Shown: positions 27,765-37,180 of the stretch, piece by piece
Layout: each line of letters begins with the position of its first letter
How positions within the stretch are numbered: the stretch's first letter is position 1
Assembly (NCBI RefSeq): GCF_030688855.1
Contig: NZ_JAUYZK010000007.1
Location: forward strand, 32,939 to 96,938
Source: Helicobacter cappadocius
GTDB lineage: Bacteria > Campylobacterota > Campylobacteria > Campylobacterales > Helicobacteraceae
Length of the DNA stretch: 64,000 nt
Reading direction: 5' to 3'
Made by a program: the position numbers and the translations under genes
Notes under the pieces: generated by a model
What the model saw: only the letters and a program-made list of their open reading frames with translations
Database searches by the model: none
Told to the model about the DNA's origin: nothing

Positions 27765-27841
27765 GTGCCCATAGCTCAGCTGAATAGAGCAACAGGTTGC
27801 GGTCCTGTAGGTCGGGGGTTTGAATCCCTCTGGGCATACCA
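27765..27841 (+). tRNA. tRNA-Arg (anticodon GCG)
   Basis: The 77 bases fold as a normal cloverleaf. The acceptor stem is GTGCCCA/TGGGCAT with a terminal G-T pair, followed by discriminator A and an encoded CCA. The D stem is GCTC/GAGC. The anticodon stem is ACAGG/CCTGT with loop TTGCGGT, so the anticodon is GCG and reads CGC/CGU arginine codons. The T stem is GGGGG/CCCTC with loop TTTGAAT. Most bacteria use ACG (inosine) for this box, so GCG is worth noting. Confidence 0.9.
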
Positions 27842-27957
27842 TGCAAACAACCTCTCAAATAATACACAAAATATAAATTCTACTTTTTTTGTATACTTTA
27901 TTTATGCTAAAATTGGTTTTTCTGTACAAAAAAATATCTCAAAATTAAGGAGCTTCC

Positions 27958-29990
27958 ATGAAAAAGATAAAATCTTTGATCTGTTTTTTGCTTTTAAATC
28001 TCTGCGGGGGGGGGGGGTAGCACAAGCTTTAGAAGATAATTCAAAAAATGAATATATCCCTAGTTTTTCTGATATTAATAATACCATCACTCAACATATG
28101 ATGAATAAAACGCCTCTCCCTGTCACCTTACAAAATGCAGCTAGTTTTTCTGAAACAAAAGCCATGCAAATACTTCTTCAACAAGGTGAAAAAGTAGATA
28201 AAGCATATAATGCACTCCAAGACGCACAAAAGCAATATATCAACTCTATAAACTCCGCAGGAGTGCAACAGGCAATCTCTTCTATACAGCCACTCTTAGG
28301 TACATTACAAGATAAAGCCAATGCAAATGACCCTTCAGGAAAAGATACCCAAATAAAAAATATGCAAAGGGTTATCAATAGCCTCAATAGTATTGCCAAT
28401 AACTATGTTAGTCCTCTCAATGATCTTCAAACCGATTATGATGATCTAAACAAAGTTCTTAGTAGCCCATCTTGGTGGGGAAATGCTGCCAATTGGGGTT
28501 TTACAATTGATAATCAAGATGGTCATGTAAGCTATGGATATGGGAATTCTGATAAAATCGCAGAGGGTTTAAAAAGAAACCTTATGTCTATGTATGGTCA
28601 AGGCAATATCACAAGGGTCAAAAATGCCTTAAGTGACCTTAAGAGTACAATAACCGATGCCCAAAATGTAGCCAATGCCCTAGCAAACGCTAGTGTTACA
28701 ACAGGTCAAAACCAAGCTTATAGCGATTCAGTCGCTGAAGTCCAAAAAGTCCTTGATTCCTTACAAAAAAGCCTAGATAGCACAGGTGCAGATGCTAAAG
28801 ATAATTTGAAAGAAGCTTTTGGCAAATATGAAGATGCTTCCCAAGACCTCATACTTATCGCTCAAGCTATGAACACTCTTTATAAACTCCACCAAAAAAC
28901 CACCCAAACCATTACAAAAGAACAGCAAGATTTATCAAATATCGCTTCTAGCTTTTCTTCCAATATGGTCAAAGTCAATTTTGCCTCTTCTATGGCAACA
29001 GATTCAAGACTTGCTAAACTCTCAAATCCTTATTCACAAGATACAGAATTTGCTACTTATATTGATGCAATAAAAAACAAGCCTCTAGCAGCTAATACAA
29101 TCAAAACAAAAAAAAGCAGTGATGATTTTACTTCCTTTCTCTCTCCTGAAGTTTATAGTTATGATTCATTGCGATTTAGAAAAAACAATAATCTATGGGG
29201 AAATATAGGAACTATCATCGGGAATTCTAATTCCTTAAATAGCGTTTCAGGTGTCTTTAGCTTCGGTTATGATGCGTGGGTAAAAAATATGATATTAGGT
29301 GCGTATGGAAGCTATGCTTATAGCACAAATGGCATCGCCAATGCAAGTTCAAGCAACAAATCACACAATGCTGATGTTGGATTTTATTCTAGGTTCTTTT
29401 TAGGACAAAATGAAATCGACCTCAACCTCGGCGAGAGTTTTGGATTTAATTTTCTTTCGTTCAAAGAAGCTCTTTTAGATACCACGCTCAAAAGTGATTA
29501 TATTTCTTTTCAAACACATTTGGATTTGACCTATGGATATGTATTTAAGATCGGGAAAGGATGGTTTTCAAAACCTTTCATCGGAGTGAGCTATAACTAC
29601 GGCTATAATCTTGGAATGGATGCCAAATCAAATGATATTTCAATGGGATTTGATCCATTTCAAACACATTTTGGAGCTGTTAGAGCGGGGTTAGAACTCA
29701 GAAAATATTTCAATGACAACCAATCTTATTTCTACATTGCCCCTGCGTTCTATCAAGGGGTATTGTTTGAAAATACACAGGCCATACAAACGCGAATCTA
29801 TGAATCAAGCTTTACTCAAAATACAACCTCATTAAGCCAAAATCAAAGCTTAGATACTTCATTTTTGATAAAAGCAGGAGGAGAATGGCAAGCTGGTAAT
29901 GATATTTTTATCAATATCAGCATAGGAGCAAAACTAGGTAATTTAAGTCAATATGGAATGCTTAATATCGGAGGAAGATGGGTATTTTAA
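27958..29990 (+). CDS. phase-variable autotransporter, OFF in this sequence (G12 tract)
   Basis: The ATG at 27958 follows AAGGAGCTTCC and opens a signal peptide ('MKKIKSLICFLLLNLC') that runs into 12 consecutive G, then TAG. With 10 or 13 G the frame joins 'GVAQALEDNSKNEY' and stays open to 29990, giving about 676 or 677 residues with a cleavage site at 'AQA'. The passenger is mostly helical and Ala/Asn/Gln-rich ('QKQYINSINSAGVQQAISSI'), and the last 270 or so residues form an autotransporter barrel ending 'MLNIGGRWVF'. A frame that enters through the tRNA gene from 27765 is an artefact of the tract length. Adhesin function is an inference from architecture. Confidence 0.85.
28006..28017 (+). 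repeat. poly-G tract (G12), translational phase switch
   Basis: Twelve G interrupt the signal-peptide coding region of the autotransporter. Lengths of 3n+1 (10 or 13) restore the frame; 12 places TAG directly after the tract. Slipped-strand change of such tracts is a known mode of phase variation in Helicobacter and Campylobacter. Confidence 0.9.
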
Positions 29991-30020
29991 GTAAAAACAT
30001 TTTATGTATCTAAAAACCTT

Positions 30021-30045
30021 GATAAAGCCTCATTGGGGCTTTATC
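30021..30045. terminator. bidirectional hairpin between autotransporter and cca
   Basis: GATAAAGCC and GGCTTTATC form a 9-base stem around a 7-base loop between two convergent genes, and overlap the cca stop. There is no long T-run on either side, so it may serve as a weak shared terminator. Confidence 0.6.
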
Positions 30046-31321
30046 ACACATGAAGCTTATCTATATTTTGATAAACAAAATCTTCTAAGCTCTTTTTATC
30101 ATTGGATATTTTTTCACTCATCACTGCTTCAAGCATTTTGTGTAACATTTCCTTGATTTTCTTTCCTTTTGGTATTCCAAATGTTTGCAAATCATTTCCA
30201 TCAAGCATCAAATCCTTGATATGAATGGGTTCTTTGTTCTCTATTATCTTTTGAAATTTTTCAAAAATCCCATGCAATTTCAAATGCTCATCTTCAGAGA
30301 TTGGTTTTTTTGCATTCATTTGAGCGTTTTTGATTTCTAAAAATATTTTAAAGTTTTTCTCCCCCATCAAACTAAGGGATTGTTTTATCCATATCTTTTC
30401 ATCTGCAAGCGATCTGTGCAAATGCTTCATAATGTCTAATATTGTCTTCTCTATCCATTTTGGAAATCTTAATCTCTGCAAAATTTTTATCCTCTGTGCT
30501 TCATCTACAATTCCAAAATAAAGCAAAACAATTATCCTTGTAATAGGATTTTTAGGACAATAAGGGATGATTTTTATCGCATCTTTGTAATAAGGATAAT
30601 TGAGTTTATCTCCTGTGAGAGAAAATAAAATCACTTCATGATATTGATCAAGTATATCAAATGCGAATTCTCCACAAAGAATGCCTTTAAGTTCCTCTGT
30701 TATCCTTTCTATCGAGATAAAACTCAAGAGTTCTTTGTGCTTAAAAATAGCCCTTGAAGTCTGTTCATTTATCTCAAAGCCAAATCTAGCAGAAAACCTC
30801 AAAGCCCGTAATATCCTTAAAGCATCTTCCTCAAATCGCTCGTTAGGATCTCTTATTGCGCAAATAAGCTGTTGTTTTAGATGATTTATTCCTTCATAAA
30901 TATCCACGATTCCCCTATGAGGATGATAGGCCATCGCATTGATGGTGAAATCTCTCCTAGAGAGATCATCTATTAGCGTACTTACAAACTCCACTTCAAG
31001 CGGGGTGCGGTGGCTAGTATATTTGCCTTCTATTCGATAGGTGGTGATTTCGTATTTTTGTTTTTCTATGATAGCTGTGATGGTGCCGTGTTTGATACCT
31101 GTAGGAATTGTTTTTATTCCCTCTTTTGCTAAAATTTCCATCACTTCATCAGGCTTAGCAGAAGTGGTGATATCCCAGTCATTAGGAGCAGTAGAAGAAA
31201 TATTCAAAATATTCATCACGCTATCGCGTACGCACCCTCCTACCACATAAGCTTCAAAACCTTTTTTTTCTAATATATTGATGATTTTGCTGACTTCTTG
31301 AGGAAGAGAAATTTCAAACAT
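30044..31321 (-). CDS. cca: CCA tRNA nucleotidyltransferase / poly(A) polymerase family
   Basis: Class II nucleotidyltransferase that adds or repairs the CCA end of tRNAs. The N-terminal head has 'AYVVGGCVRDSVMN' and the metal-binding 'NDWDITTSAKPDEV', then 'RRDFTINAMAYHP' and the nucleotide-recognition helices 'ERFEEDALRILRALRFSARF'. The 425-residue length fits bacterial CCA enzymes. A strict poly(A) polymerase cannot be excluded, but the one tRNA seen in this window encodes its CCA, so repair is the probable role. It is divergent from queC, as in H. pylori. Confidence 0.92.
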   Translation of the reverse strand: MFEISLPQEVSKIINILEKKGFEAYVVGGCVRDSVMNILNISSTAPNDWDITTSAKPDEVMEILAKEGIKTIPTGIKHGTITAIIEKQKYEITTYRIEGKYTSHRTPLEVEFVSTLIDDLSRRDFTINAMAYHPHRGIVDIYEGINHLKQQLICAIRDPNERFEEDALRILRALRFSARFGFEINEQTSRAIFKHKELLSFISIERITEELKGILCGEFAFDILDQYHEVILFSLTGDKLNYPYYKDAIKIIPYCPKNPITRIIVLLYFGIVDEAQRIKILQRLRFPKWIEKTILDIMKHLHRSLADEKIWIKQSLSLMGEKNFKIFLEIKNAQMNAKKPISEDEHLKLHGIFEKFQKIIENKEPIHIKDLMLDGNDLQTFGIPKGKKIKEMLHKMLEAVMSEKISNDKKSLEDFVYQNIDKLHV

Positions 31322-31380
31322 CGATTTCCTTGAAAAATTTTTGTATTATAGCAGACCTGATTTTTTACTAGGAGATAACT

Positions 31381-32067
31381 ATGCAAAAAAAATGTGTTGT
31401 GAGTTTTAGCGGTGGTCAAGATAGCACCACGACTGCTGCATGGGCAAAAACCCAATTTGAACAAGTAATTCTTCTAGGTTTTGATTACAATCAAAAACAC
31501 AAAATAGAACTCACCCAAGCTAAAATCATCGCCCAAAAACTGAACCTTCCTCTGCATATTATCAAGATCGATTTCCTTGATAGCATCGTAGAATCCGCCC
31601 TTTTGTCTTCTAGCACACAAGCAGTCAATGACACCCACCAATCAAACAAGACTCTTCCAGCTTCCTTTGTCCCTAATCGAAACGCACTTTTTATCACGAT
31701 TGTCCATAGTTTCGCCCAAAAAATAGGAGCAGAAAATATTGCACTTGGAGTATCTGAACAAGACTACAGCGGCTATCCTGACTGCCGTGATTATTTTATC
31801 AAAAACATCGAACTCACACTAAATTTAGGATCAGAATCTAACATCAAAATCCACACACCCCTAATGAAAACAACCAAAGCTCAAGAATTCAACCTCGCAA
31901 AAGAACTAGGGGTGCTAGATATAATCATCAAAGACACCCACACCTGCTATAACGGAAATAGAGAAATCCTCTATGATTGGGGTTATGGATGTGGGGAATG
32001 CAATGCTTGTATCTTACGCAAAAACGCCTATGAAGAATTTATAAAAAAATATCAGAAAATCCAATAA
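31381..32067 (+). CDS. queC: 7-cyano-7-deazaguanine synthase QueC
   Basis: ATP-dependent enzyme that converts 7-carboxy-7-deazaguanine to preQ0 for queuosine tRNA modification. The PP-loop '[11 protein letters not shown]' lies near the N-terminus and a zinc set '[17 protein letters not shown]' near the C-terminus. At 228 residues it has normal length. TAGGAGATAACT precedes the ATG. Other que genes are not nearby. The gap downstream contains only a decayed restriction gene. Confidence 0.95.
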   Translation: MQKKCVVSFSGGQDSTTTAAWAKTQFEQVILLGFDYNQKHKIELTQAKIIAQKLNLPLHIIKIDFLDSIVESALLSSSTQAVNDTHQSNKTLPASFVPNRNALFITIVHSFAQKIGAENIALGVSEQDYSGYPDCRDYFIKNIELTLNLGSESNIKIHTPLMKTTKAQEFNLAKELGVLDIIIKDTHTCYNGNREILYDWGYGCGECNACILRKNAYEEFIKKYQKIQ

Positions 32068-32233
32068 GCCTAACAAGCATGGTTATAAGCACATAAACAA
32101 AACAGCATTTGAAAGAAGTTTTTCACATAAAAGATAGATCTCTTATTCAAACAAAAACTTAATGTTTTTTGTTTTGGTAGAAATATTAAAGACAAGACTC
32201 TTCTCTCAAAGCTTCTTAATCGTTTATATTTAT

Positions 32234-32509
32234 TCAAGCTATCTTTATTTTCCCGATGACTGCATCGTTAATCAGGCTGTTTTTTTGTATTCTTTGAGCA
32301 AGGCGATGTATTTGTTTTGGGCATTTATGGCTAGGTCTTACACCGATGTCTGTGTAAATTGAAAGCAATTCTTCATTATTTTCTTTTGGAGCAGACTCAA
32401 CGATTAGACTAAAACATACTTCAGCTTTTTAACCTCCCTAGTGGGCGGGGATGGAGCCTAGATACTCTATGGCGGTATCTTTATAAGAGGGGCATGTTTG
32501 GAATCTCTA
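32234..32509 (-). pseudogene. decayed type I restriction specificity gene (hsdS) fragment
   Basis: Read on the minus strand in two frames, this gap gives 'YKDTAIEYLGSIPAH' then, after a stop and a shift, 'EVKKLKYVLV', then in another frame 'ESAPKENNEELLSI' and 'YTDIGVRP', and finally 'SLINDAVIGKIKI' before a stop at 32234. These pieces match, in order, the opening ('YKDSGIEWLGEIPEHWEV'), the conserved 'EELLS-Y-GV-P' region and the closing 'SLINDVVTGKIKV' of HsdS subunits. Most of the DNA-recognition domains are missing, so there is an internal deletion plus several frame breaks. No hsdM or hsdR lies nearby. It is a relic of a lost or moved type I system, between queC and rimP. Confidence 0.75.
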
Positions 32510-32553
32510 AAGAGTTATATTTTCTATATTGGATTTTTTGTAATTGTTCATTT

Positions 32554-32994
32554 TTACCATCTAAAAATGGTTTTCACCTTTTTGAGGTTGCTATAGGGGT
32601 AATAGCTTTCTTTATTGTTGATCTCAAAGCTCACTCCCTCTTCATCTGCACTTTTTATCACTGCTGTGAATTCGTCTTTTGATTGAGTTCTAACCTGCAC
32701 TTCTTCACCTACAGAAAGCCTGAAATTTCTAGGATTTCTTAGAGTTCGCTCGATCCCAGGTGAGCTAACTTCAAATGTGTATTTGCCACTGCTAGGATCA
32801 TATACATCTAATAGCGGAGAAATGAGTTCGCTTACTTCTTGGCATTTGTCCAAAGTTGTGTTTTTGTCTTTTGCTAAAATACTTATTCTCAAAATATCCA
32901 TGTCATTTTCTTTCAAAAATGCGATGTCATAAAGATAGCATTGCACAGACTCTATGATGGCTTCTATTTTATCTTCAACTTCTTTGCTAAGCAT
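32554..32994 (-). CDS. rimP: ribosome maturation factor RimP
   Basis: Helps assemble the 30S subunit. The 146-residue protein contains 'DICRISP'-like positions 'TLDKCQEVSELISPLLD' and the signature 'YTFEVSSPGIERTLRNPRNF', and ends in the SH3-like part 'NLKKVKTIFRW'. The ATG at 32994 is chosen because AGAGGGAAAA precedes it and it overlaps the rbfA stop (ATGCTTAG); the in-frame start at 33036 lies well inside rbfA. It is the last gene of the conserved block thrB-ylxR-infB-rbfA-rimP. Confidence 0.93.
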   Translation of the reverse strand: MLSKEVEDKIEAIIESVQCYLYDIAFLKENDMDILRISILAKDKNTTLDKCQEVSELISPLLDVYDPSSGKYTFEVSSPGIERTLRNPRNFRLSVGEEVQVRTQSKDEFTAVIKSADEEGVSFEINNKESYYPYSNLKKVKTIFRW

Positions 32995-33352
32995 TTTTTC
33001 CCTCTTTTTCTTTGGCGATTTGATTAAAAATCTCATCTAGGTTTTTTGTTTTCTGGAGTGTTTCATCAAAACAAAAATTTAGCTTGGGGCATTTATACCA
33101 TCCACTTACACTCAAAATATATTCTCTCAAAACCCCTTCTGCTTTTTTTAGACCTTTTAGGACTTGTTTTTTTTCTTCTGGTGAATAAAAATCAGGGTGA
33201 ATAAAAACATCTGCATTGTATTTTCCCCTCGAGCAGACAACCTCAACCACACTCGCGGAATTCACCCTAGTATCGCTCAATCCGGAAATAGCTTCTTGAA
33301 GCATTTCTTTTAAAACAGACTGGGTACGTTGCAGATGGATAGATTTCTCCAT
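32987..33352 (-). CDS. rbfA: 30S ribosome-binding factor RbfA
   Basis: Binds the 16S 5' helix and is needed for late 30S maturation and cold adaptation. The 121 residues contain 'SIHLQRTQSVLKEMLQEAIS' and 'NADVFIHPDFYSPEEKKQVLKGLKK' at the KH-fold positions of RbfA. The ATG lies 12 bases after the infB stop, and the end overlaps rimP, so infB, rbfA and rimP are co-transcribed and partly co-translated. Confidence 0.9.
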   Translation of the reverse strand: MEKSIHLQRTQSVLKEMLQEAISGLSDTRVNSASVVEVVCSRGKYNADVFIHPDFYSPEEKKQVLKGLKKAEGVLREYILSVSGWYKCPKLNFCFDETLQKTKNLDEIFNQIAKEKEGKNA

Positions 33353-33364
33353 TAGATATCTCTT

Positions 33365-35974
33365 TTAGATAATTTGGTTTTTTTGAATTTCTTTGTAAGT
33401 TTCAAAAACATCGCCAACTCGAATATCGTTGTATTTTTCTAGCATAATGCCGCATTCATAGCCTTTTGAAACTTCTTTTGCATCATCTTTGAAACGTTTG
33501 AGTGATGCAATGGTTCCAGTGTGTATAACCACTCCATCTCTGATGAGACGAATATTGATTCCTCTTTGTATCACACCATCTGTAACCATACACCCTGCGA
33601 TGGTACCCACTTTTGAAATCACAAAAGTGTCTCGCACTTCTGCTTGGCCTGTATTTTCCTCTTCGATAATTGGCGACATCAAACCTGATACCAAAGCTTT
33701 CATATCATCTATCAAGGCATAAATAATGGAATAAGTTTTTATCTCAACACCCATTTCTTTTGCTTTGATTTTCACAGTGCCTGTGGGTCTGACATTGAAA
33801 CCCAAAATAATAGAATTGCTACTAGCTGCGGCAAGTGAAATATCACTTTCTGTAATACCCCCCACTCCCATCGAAATAACATTGACTTCTACTTCATCGT
33901 TATTGAGTTTCTCTAAGCTAGATTTTATCGCCTCAAGACTTCCTTGAGTATCTGCTTTGATAATAATAGGGATAGATTTTAGCTGTCCTTTTGCTACCAT
34001 TTCAGAAAGTTCGTCAAAAGAAACCTTGGTTGATTTGCTCAATTCTTTTTGACGCAAATAAGTGGCTCTTTTTTGTGCGTATTCTTTAGCTATTGAATCA
34101 CTCTGCACACTTATTAAAATAGATCCTGCACTTGGGACTTCTGATAGACCTGTAACCACGGCAACGCCAGAAGGATGGAGTTCTTTAATATTTCTGCCTC
34201 TATCATCTATCAACGCCCTAACTCTGCCAAAGGCAACTCCAGCAACAATAGAGTCCCCTAGCCTTAATGTACCATTTTGGACGATGATGGTTGCTACAGA
34301 TCCTCGTCCTTTCTCCACGCTTCCTTCAAGTACAACAGCTTTTGCACTCACGCTTGAATCTGCCTTGAGTTCCATTACCTCAGCTTGAATCAAAATAGTT
34401 TCTAAAAGCTCTTCGATCCCATCTCCGGTTTTTGCTGAAACGGGAATAAATTCATACTCTCCGCCCCAATCAATAGGATTGAACCCGATCTCCGCGCATT
34501 CTGCTTTGAGCTTGTCGGGATTTGCATTTTCTTTGTCCATTTTATTCATAGCAACAATGATTTGCACTCCTGCTTCTTTGGCGTGTTTGAATGCCTCAAT
34601 AGTTTGTTGCTTGACCCCATCATCTGCAGCAATGACAACAATCACGATATCTGTAACTTGTGCCCCTCTGCTCCTCATTTCTGTGAATGCTTCATGTCCG
34701 GGTGTGTCAATAAATGAAATCATTTTCCCATTTTTTTCCACCATATACGCCCCGATATGCTGGGTGATCCCCCCTGCTTCTGCACTCGCAACTCGTGCAT
34801 TGCGTATTTTATCAAGCAAAGAAGTCTTTCCATGATCGACATGCCCCATGATGGTTACAACTGGGGGTCTTTCAGTTAGGTTTTGCACATTCTCATCTTG
34901 AGTTTGAGTAAAATCTAATTCTTCTACAGTATTTTGAATAGAAATTTCTATTTGAAATTCATCTGCGAGTATTTCAATAGCATCTCTATCTAAAAAATCA
35001 TTTTTGGTTACCATCATTCCTAGATTAAACAAGACTTTTACAACTTCTGCCAAACTCCTACCAGAAATATCAGCAAACTCATATACGCGAATTTCTTCAG
35101 GGATGCTGATAACGCTTTGTGCAACTTTGAGCGTGGTGTCTTGTTTGGGAGGTTTGCGTCTTTTGATACTTCTTTTGATACTTCCTTCGCTCATCCAAGG
35201 ATTTTTTTTATGTACTTTGATCCTATCTGTAATAGCTTGTTTGACTTGATTTTCTTCTTCTTCATCTCTGATATCTTGTTCATGCAGGTCAAAAAGCATG
35301 ATTTCATTTTGTTCATCATCGTATTCATCTACATTGCCCAAAGCTCTCTCGCTAAGCAAATCAATTTTTTGTTCTTTGTGTTTTTGTTGTGCCTTTGGTT
35401 TGGCGGATTTTTTAGGTTTTTTGGTTGTTTTATCTTGTTCGCTTTGCATCTCTTCAAGCATTTCTTGAGCAGAGGGAGCATATTGATGCTTCTTCGAGGT
35501 AGCTTTAGGGGCAATCTCATCAAAATTTCCTTTTTTAACAATCCGAATTCCTGTTCTTCTAGCAACACTAGCCTCTGCTGATACAGATTCGATCTTTGGC
35601 ACTTCTGTGTTTTCTTCTATAGATTCTTTGATGATAGCTTCTTCTTTGTCTTGTATAACCACATCTTTTTTTGTCTCTTGTTCGTCTTTTTTGGGTGCTT
35701 CTTTGAGAGATTTGTTTTCTTTTTTGGTGGGTTTTTTTGGTTGTATTTGATCGGTTTCTTGTGTTTTTTTGGTTGTTTTGGAAGTTTTTGACGAAGTAGG
35801 GATGTAATTATTCACGCCTGTAGTGATGTATTCGTATAATTTTGCGGCTTCTTCCTCGCTCAAAGCACTTGAAGCCGCTTTCACATTCAGCCCCATTTCT
35901 TTGGCCTTCTCTAATACCTCTTTAGGTGCCCTTCCTGCTTCATTTGCTATCTCTGTTAATCTAACTTTTGCCAT
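33365..35974 (-). CDS. infB: translation initiation factor IF-2
   Basis: GTPase that places fMet-tRNA on the 30S subunit. The N-terminal third is a Lys/Glu-rich variable region after the IF2_N-like opening 'VRLTEIANEAGRAPKEVLEKAKEMG'. The G domain begins near residue 376 with 'GHVDHGKTSLL', 'DTPGHEAF' and 'MNKMD', followed by domains II-IV ending in 'LKRFKDDAKEVSKGYECGIML'. At 869 residues the length is normal for this phylum. Its ATG lies inside the 3' end of the ylxR-like gene, so translation is coupled. Confidence 0.97.
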   Translation of the reverse strand: MAKVRLTEIANEAGRAPKEVLEKAKEMGLNVKAASSALSEEEAAKLYEYITTGVNNYIPTSSKTSKTTKKTQETDQIQPKKPTKKENKSLKEAPKKDEQETKKDVVIQDKEEAIIKESIEENTEVPKIESVSAEASVARRTGIRIVKKGNFDEIAPKATSKKHQYAPSAQEMLEEMQSEQDKTTKKPKKSAKPKAQQKHKEQKIDLLSERALGNVDEYDDEQNEIMLFDLHEQDIRDEEEENQVKQAITDRIKVHKKNPWMSEGSIKRSIKRRKPPKQDTTLKVAQSVISIPEEIRVYEFADISGRSLAEVVKVLFNLGMMVTKNDFLDRDAIEILADEFQIEISIQNTVEELDFTQTQDENVQNLTERPPVVTIMGHVDHGKTSLLDKIRNARVASAEAGGITQHIGAYMVEKNGKMISFIDTPGHEAFTEMRSRGAQVTDIVIVVIAADDGVKQQTIEAFKHAKEAGVQIIVAMNKMDKENANPDKLKAECAEIGFNPIDWGGEYEFIPVSAKTGDGIEELLETILIQAEVMELKADSSVSAKAVVLEGSVEKGRGSVATIIVQNGTLRLGDSIVAGVAFGRVRALIDDRGRNIKELHPSGVAVVTGLSEVPSAGSILISVQSDSIAKEYAQKRATYLRQKELSKSTKVSFDELSEMVAKGQLKSIPIIIKADTQGSLEAIKSSLEKLNNDEVEVNVISMGVGGITESDISLAAASSNSIILGFNVRPTGTVKIKAKEMGVEIKTYSIIYALIDDMKALVSGLMSPIIEEENTGQAEVRDTFVISKVGTIAGCMVTDGVIQRGINIRLIRDGVVIHTGTIASLKRFKDDAKEVSKGYECGIMLEKYNDIRVGDVFETYKEIQKNQII

Positions 35975-36276
35975 TTATTTCTAATCTCCTTGATATGCTC
36001 TCTGATAATATTCTTGTCTTTTGGGGTGTTTTTGACTCTAATGAGACTTCCTATGATTTTATCACTGCCAATGCACTCCTCACATATATAAAAACTTCTA
36101 CCACTCCCATCAAAGAATACTATCTTCGCATTGTCTGCTTTAAGCCTAAGAAGTTGATCTTGACTAAAACGTTTGCGACAACACACGCACATTCTAACGG
36201 AATTTTGAGATGAGAACTTTTTAAAATCTGTTGAATTTTCTGTAATTATACCAAAATTAAAATCATTCTTCTTCAA
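35956..36276 (-). CDS. YlxR-like RNA-binding protein (DUF448)
   Basis: Short basic protein always found beside infB. The core 'RMCVCCRKRFSQDQLLRLK' and 'GRSFYICEECIGS' has two Cys pairs and the 'GRSFYIC' motif of the DUF448 family. The first codon at 36276 would be TTG, inside the thrB 3' end; an ATG at 36192 just before 'CVCCRKRF' is the alternative and matches the shorter H. pylori form, so the start is uncertain. The 3' end overlaps infB by 19 bases. Role: RNA binding, with RNase P effects reported for relatives; here inferred from family only. Confidence 0.8.
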   Translation of the reverse strand: MKKNDFNFGIITENSTDFKKFSSQNSVRMCVCCRKRFSQDQLLRLKADNAKIVFFDGSGRSFYICEECIGSDKIIGSLIRVKNTPKDKNIIREHIKEIRNKWQKLD

Positions 36277-37147
36277 TCATAACCCCTTGATTATCAAACC
36301 CTAGAACAAAAACTCTAAAATTTGAAAACTTCTTCTCAAAAATATTTGCCAATTTTTGTGCATCATCAGCATAACACATATTGAAAAAAGAAGAACCACT
36401 GCCTGAGAGGGTGCTCATCAAAGCCCCGTTTGCTAAGGCTATTTTTTGCACAGCAAAAAGTACGGGGAATTGTTTCATTCGTCTATCTTGATGGAATTTA
36501 TCCCTACTAGCTAACGTCAAAACATCCCATTTTCCCTGTGCAAAAGCCATGCTCATCATCGAGGATCTAGAAATATTAAACACACTGTCTGACACAGAGT
36601 ATCGCTTAGGCAAAGTTTGCCTAGAATATTTTGTAGAAATTGAACGGTTTGGAACAACCATCACCGCCTTAAATATTTGTGGAATTTCTTGTTTTAGATG
36701 ATAGACTTTTTTTCGATCCACTACACATACATTAAAACCACCATATACGGCAGGAGTAATATTATCTGGATGGGATTCATAAATGAGGGCATCATTTAAA
36801 ATGCTTTGTTTATCTATTTCTTTTTTTGCAAAATGATATGCCGAACTAATAGCACCTACAATCACTGCAGAACTACTGCCCATACCCCTAGAAACAGGGA
36901 TTTTATTTTTGAATAAAAACCTAAATTCGTTGCCTTGTATTCCAAAATCAAGCAAGGTTTTTTTAAATATTTTTACAAACATATTATCAACCAAAAACTT
37001 CGCTAGTCCCTCACCTTCTCCTATGATCTGAATACTAGAAAAATTTGAAGGAGTGATGCTGAATTGGTTTCTAAAATCAAGACTTAGACCCAAACAATCA
37101 AAACCCGGTCCTAGATTTGCACTCGTTGCAGGAACACTTATTATCAT
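36263..37147 (-). CDS. thrB: homoserine kinase ThrB
   Basis: GHMP-family kinase that phosphorylates homoserine on the way to threonine. The start 'ISVPATSANLGPGFDCLGLSLD' and the ATP loop 'PVSRGMGSSSAVIVGAI' are diagnostic, and 'STLSGSGSSFFNMC' is the third GHMP motif. The 294-residue length is normal. It is the first gene of the run thrB-ylxR-infB-rbfA-rimP, with overlapping ends. Confidence 0.96.
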   Translation of the reverse strand: MIISVPATSANLGPGFDCLGLSLDFRNQFSITPSNFSSIQIIGEGEGLAKFLVDNMFVKIFKKTLLDFGIQGNEFRFLFKNKIPVSRGMGSSSAVIVGAISSAYHFAKKEIDKQSILNDALIYESHPDNITPAVYGGFNVCVVDRKKVYHLKQEIPQIFKAVMVVPNRSISTKYSRQTLPKRYSVSDSVFNISRSSMMSMAFAQGKWDVLTLASRDKFHQDRRMKQFPVLFAVQKIALANGALMSTLSGSGSSFFNMCYADDAQKLANIFEKKFSNFRVFVLGFDNQGVMIEEE

Positions 37148-37180
37148 ATATTTCCCAAAAAAAATTTATTCTATTATATC

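Noticed and set aside
27765..28017. A long frame that runs from within the tRNA gene into the autotransporter
   Set aside because: It begins inside the tRNA-Arg and has no ribosome-binding site; the real ATG at 27958 is in another frame and is joined only by changing the G-tract length.
32162..32362. A 66-codon plus-strand frame after queC
   Set aside because: It is antisense to the recognisable hsdS pieces and has no ribosome-binding site or family resemblance.
35117..35581. A 154-codon plus-strand frame opposite infB
   Set aside because: It is antisense to the Lys/Glu-rich region of IF-2 and its composition (Phe, Leu, Ile runs) is the complement of that repeat-like coding sequence; no start signals.
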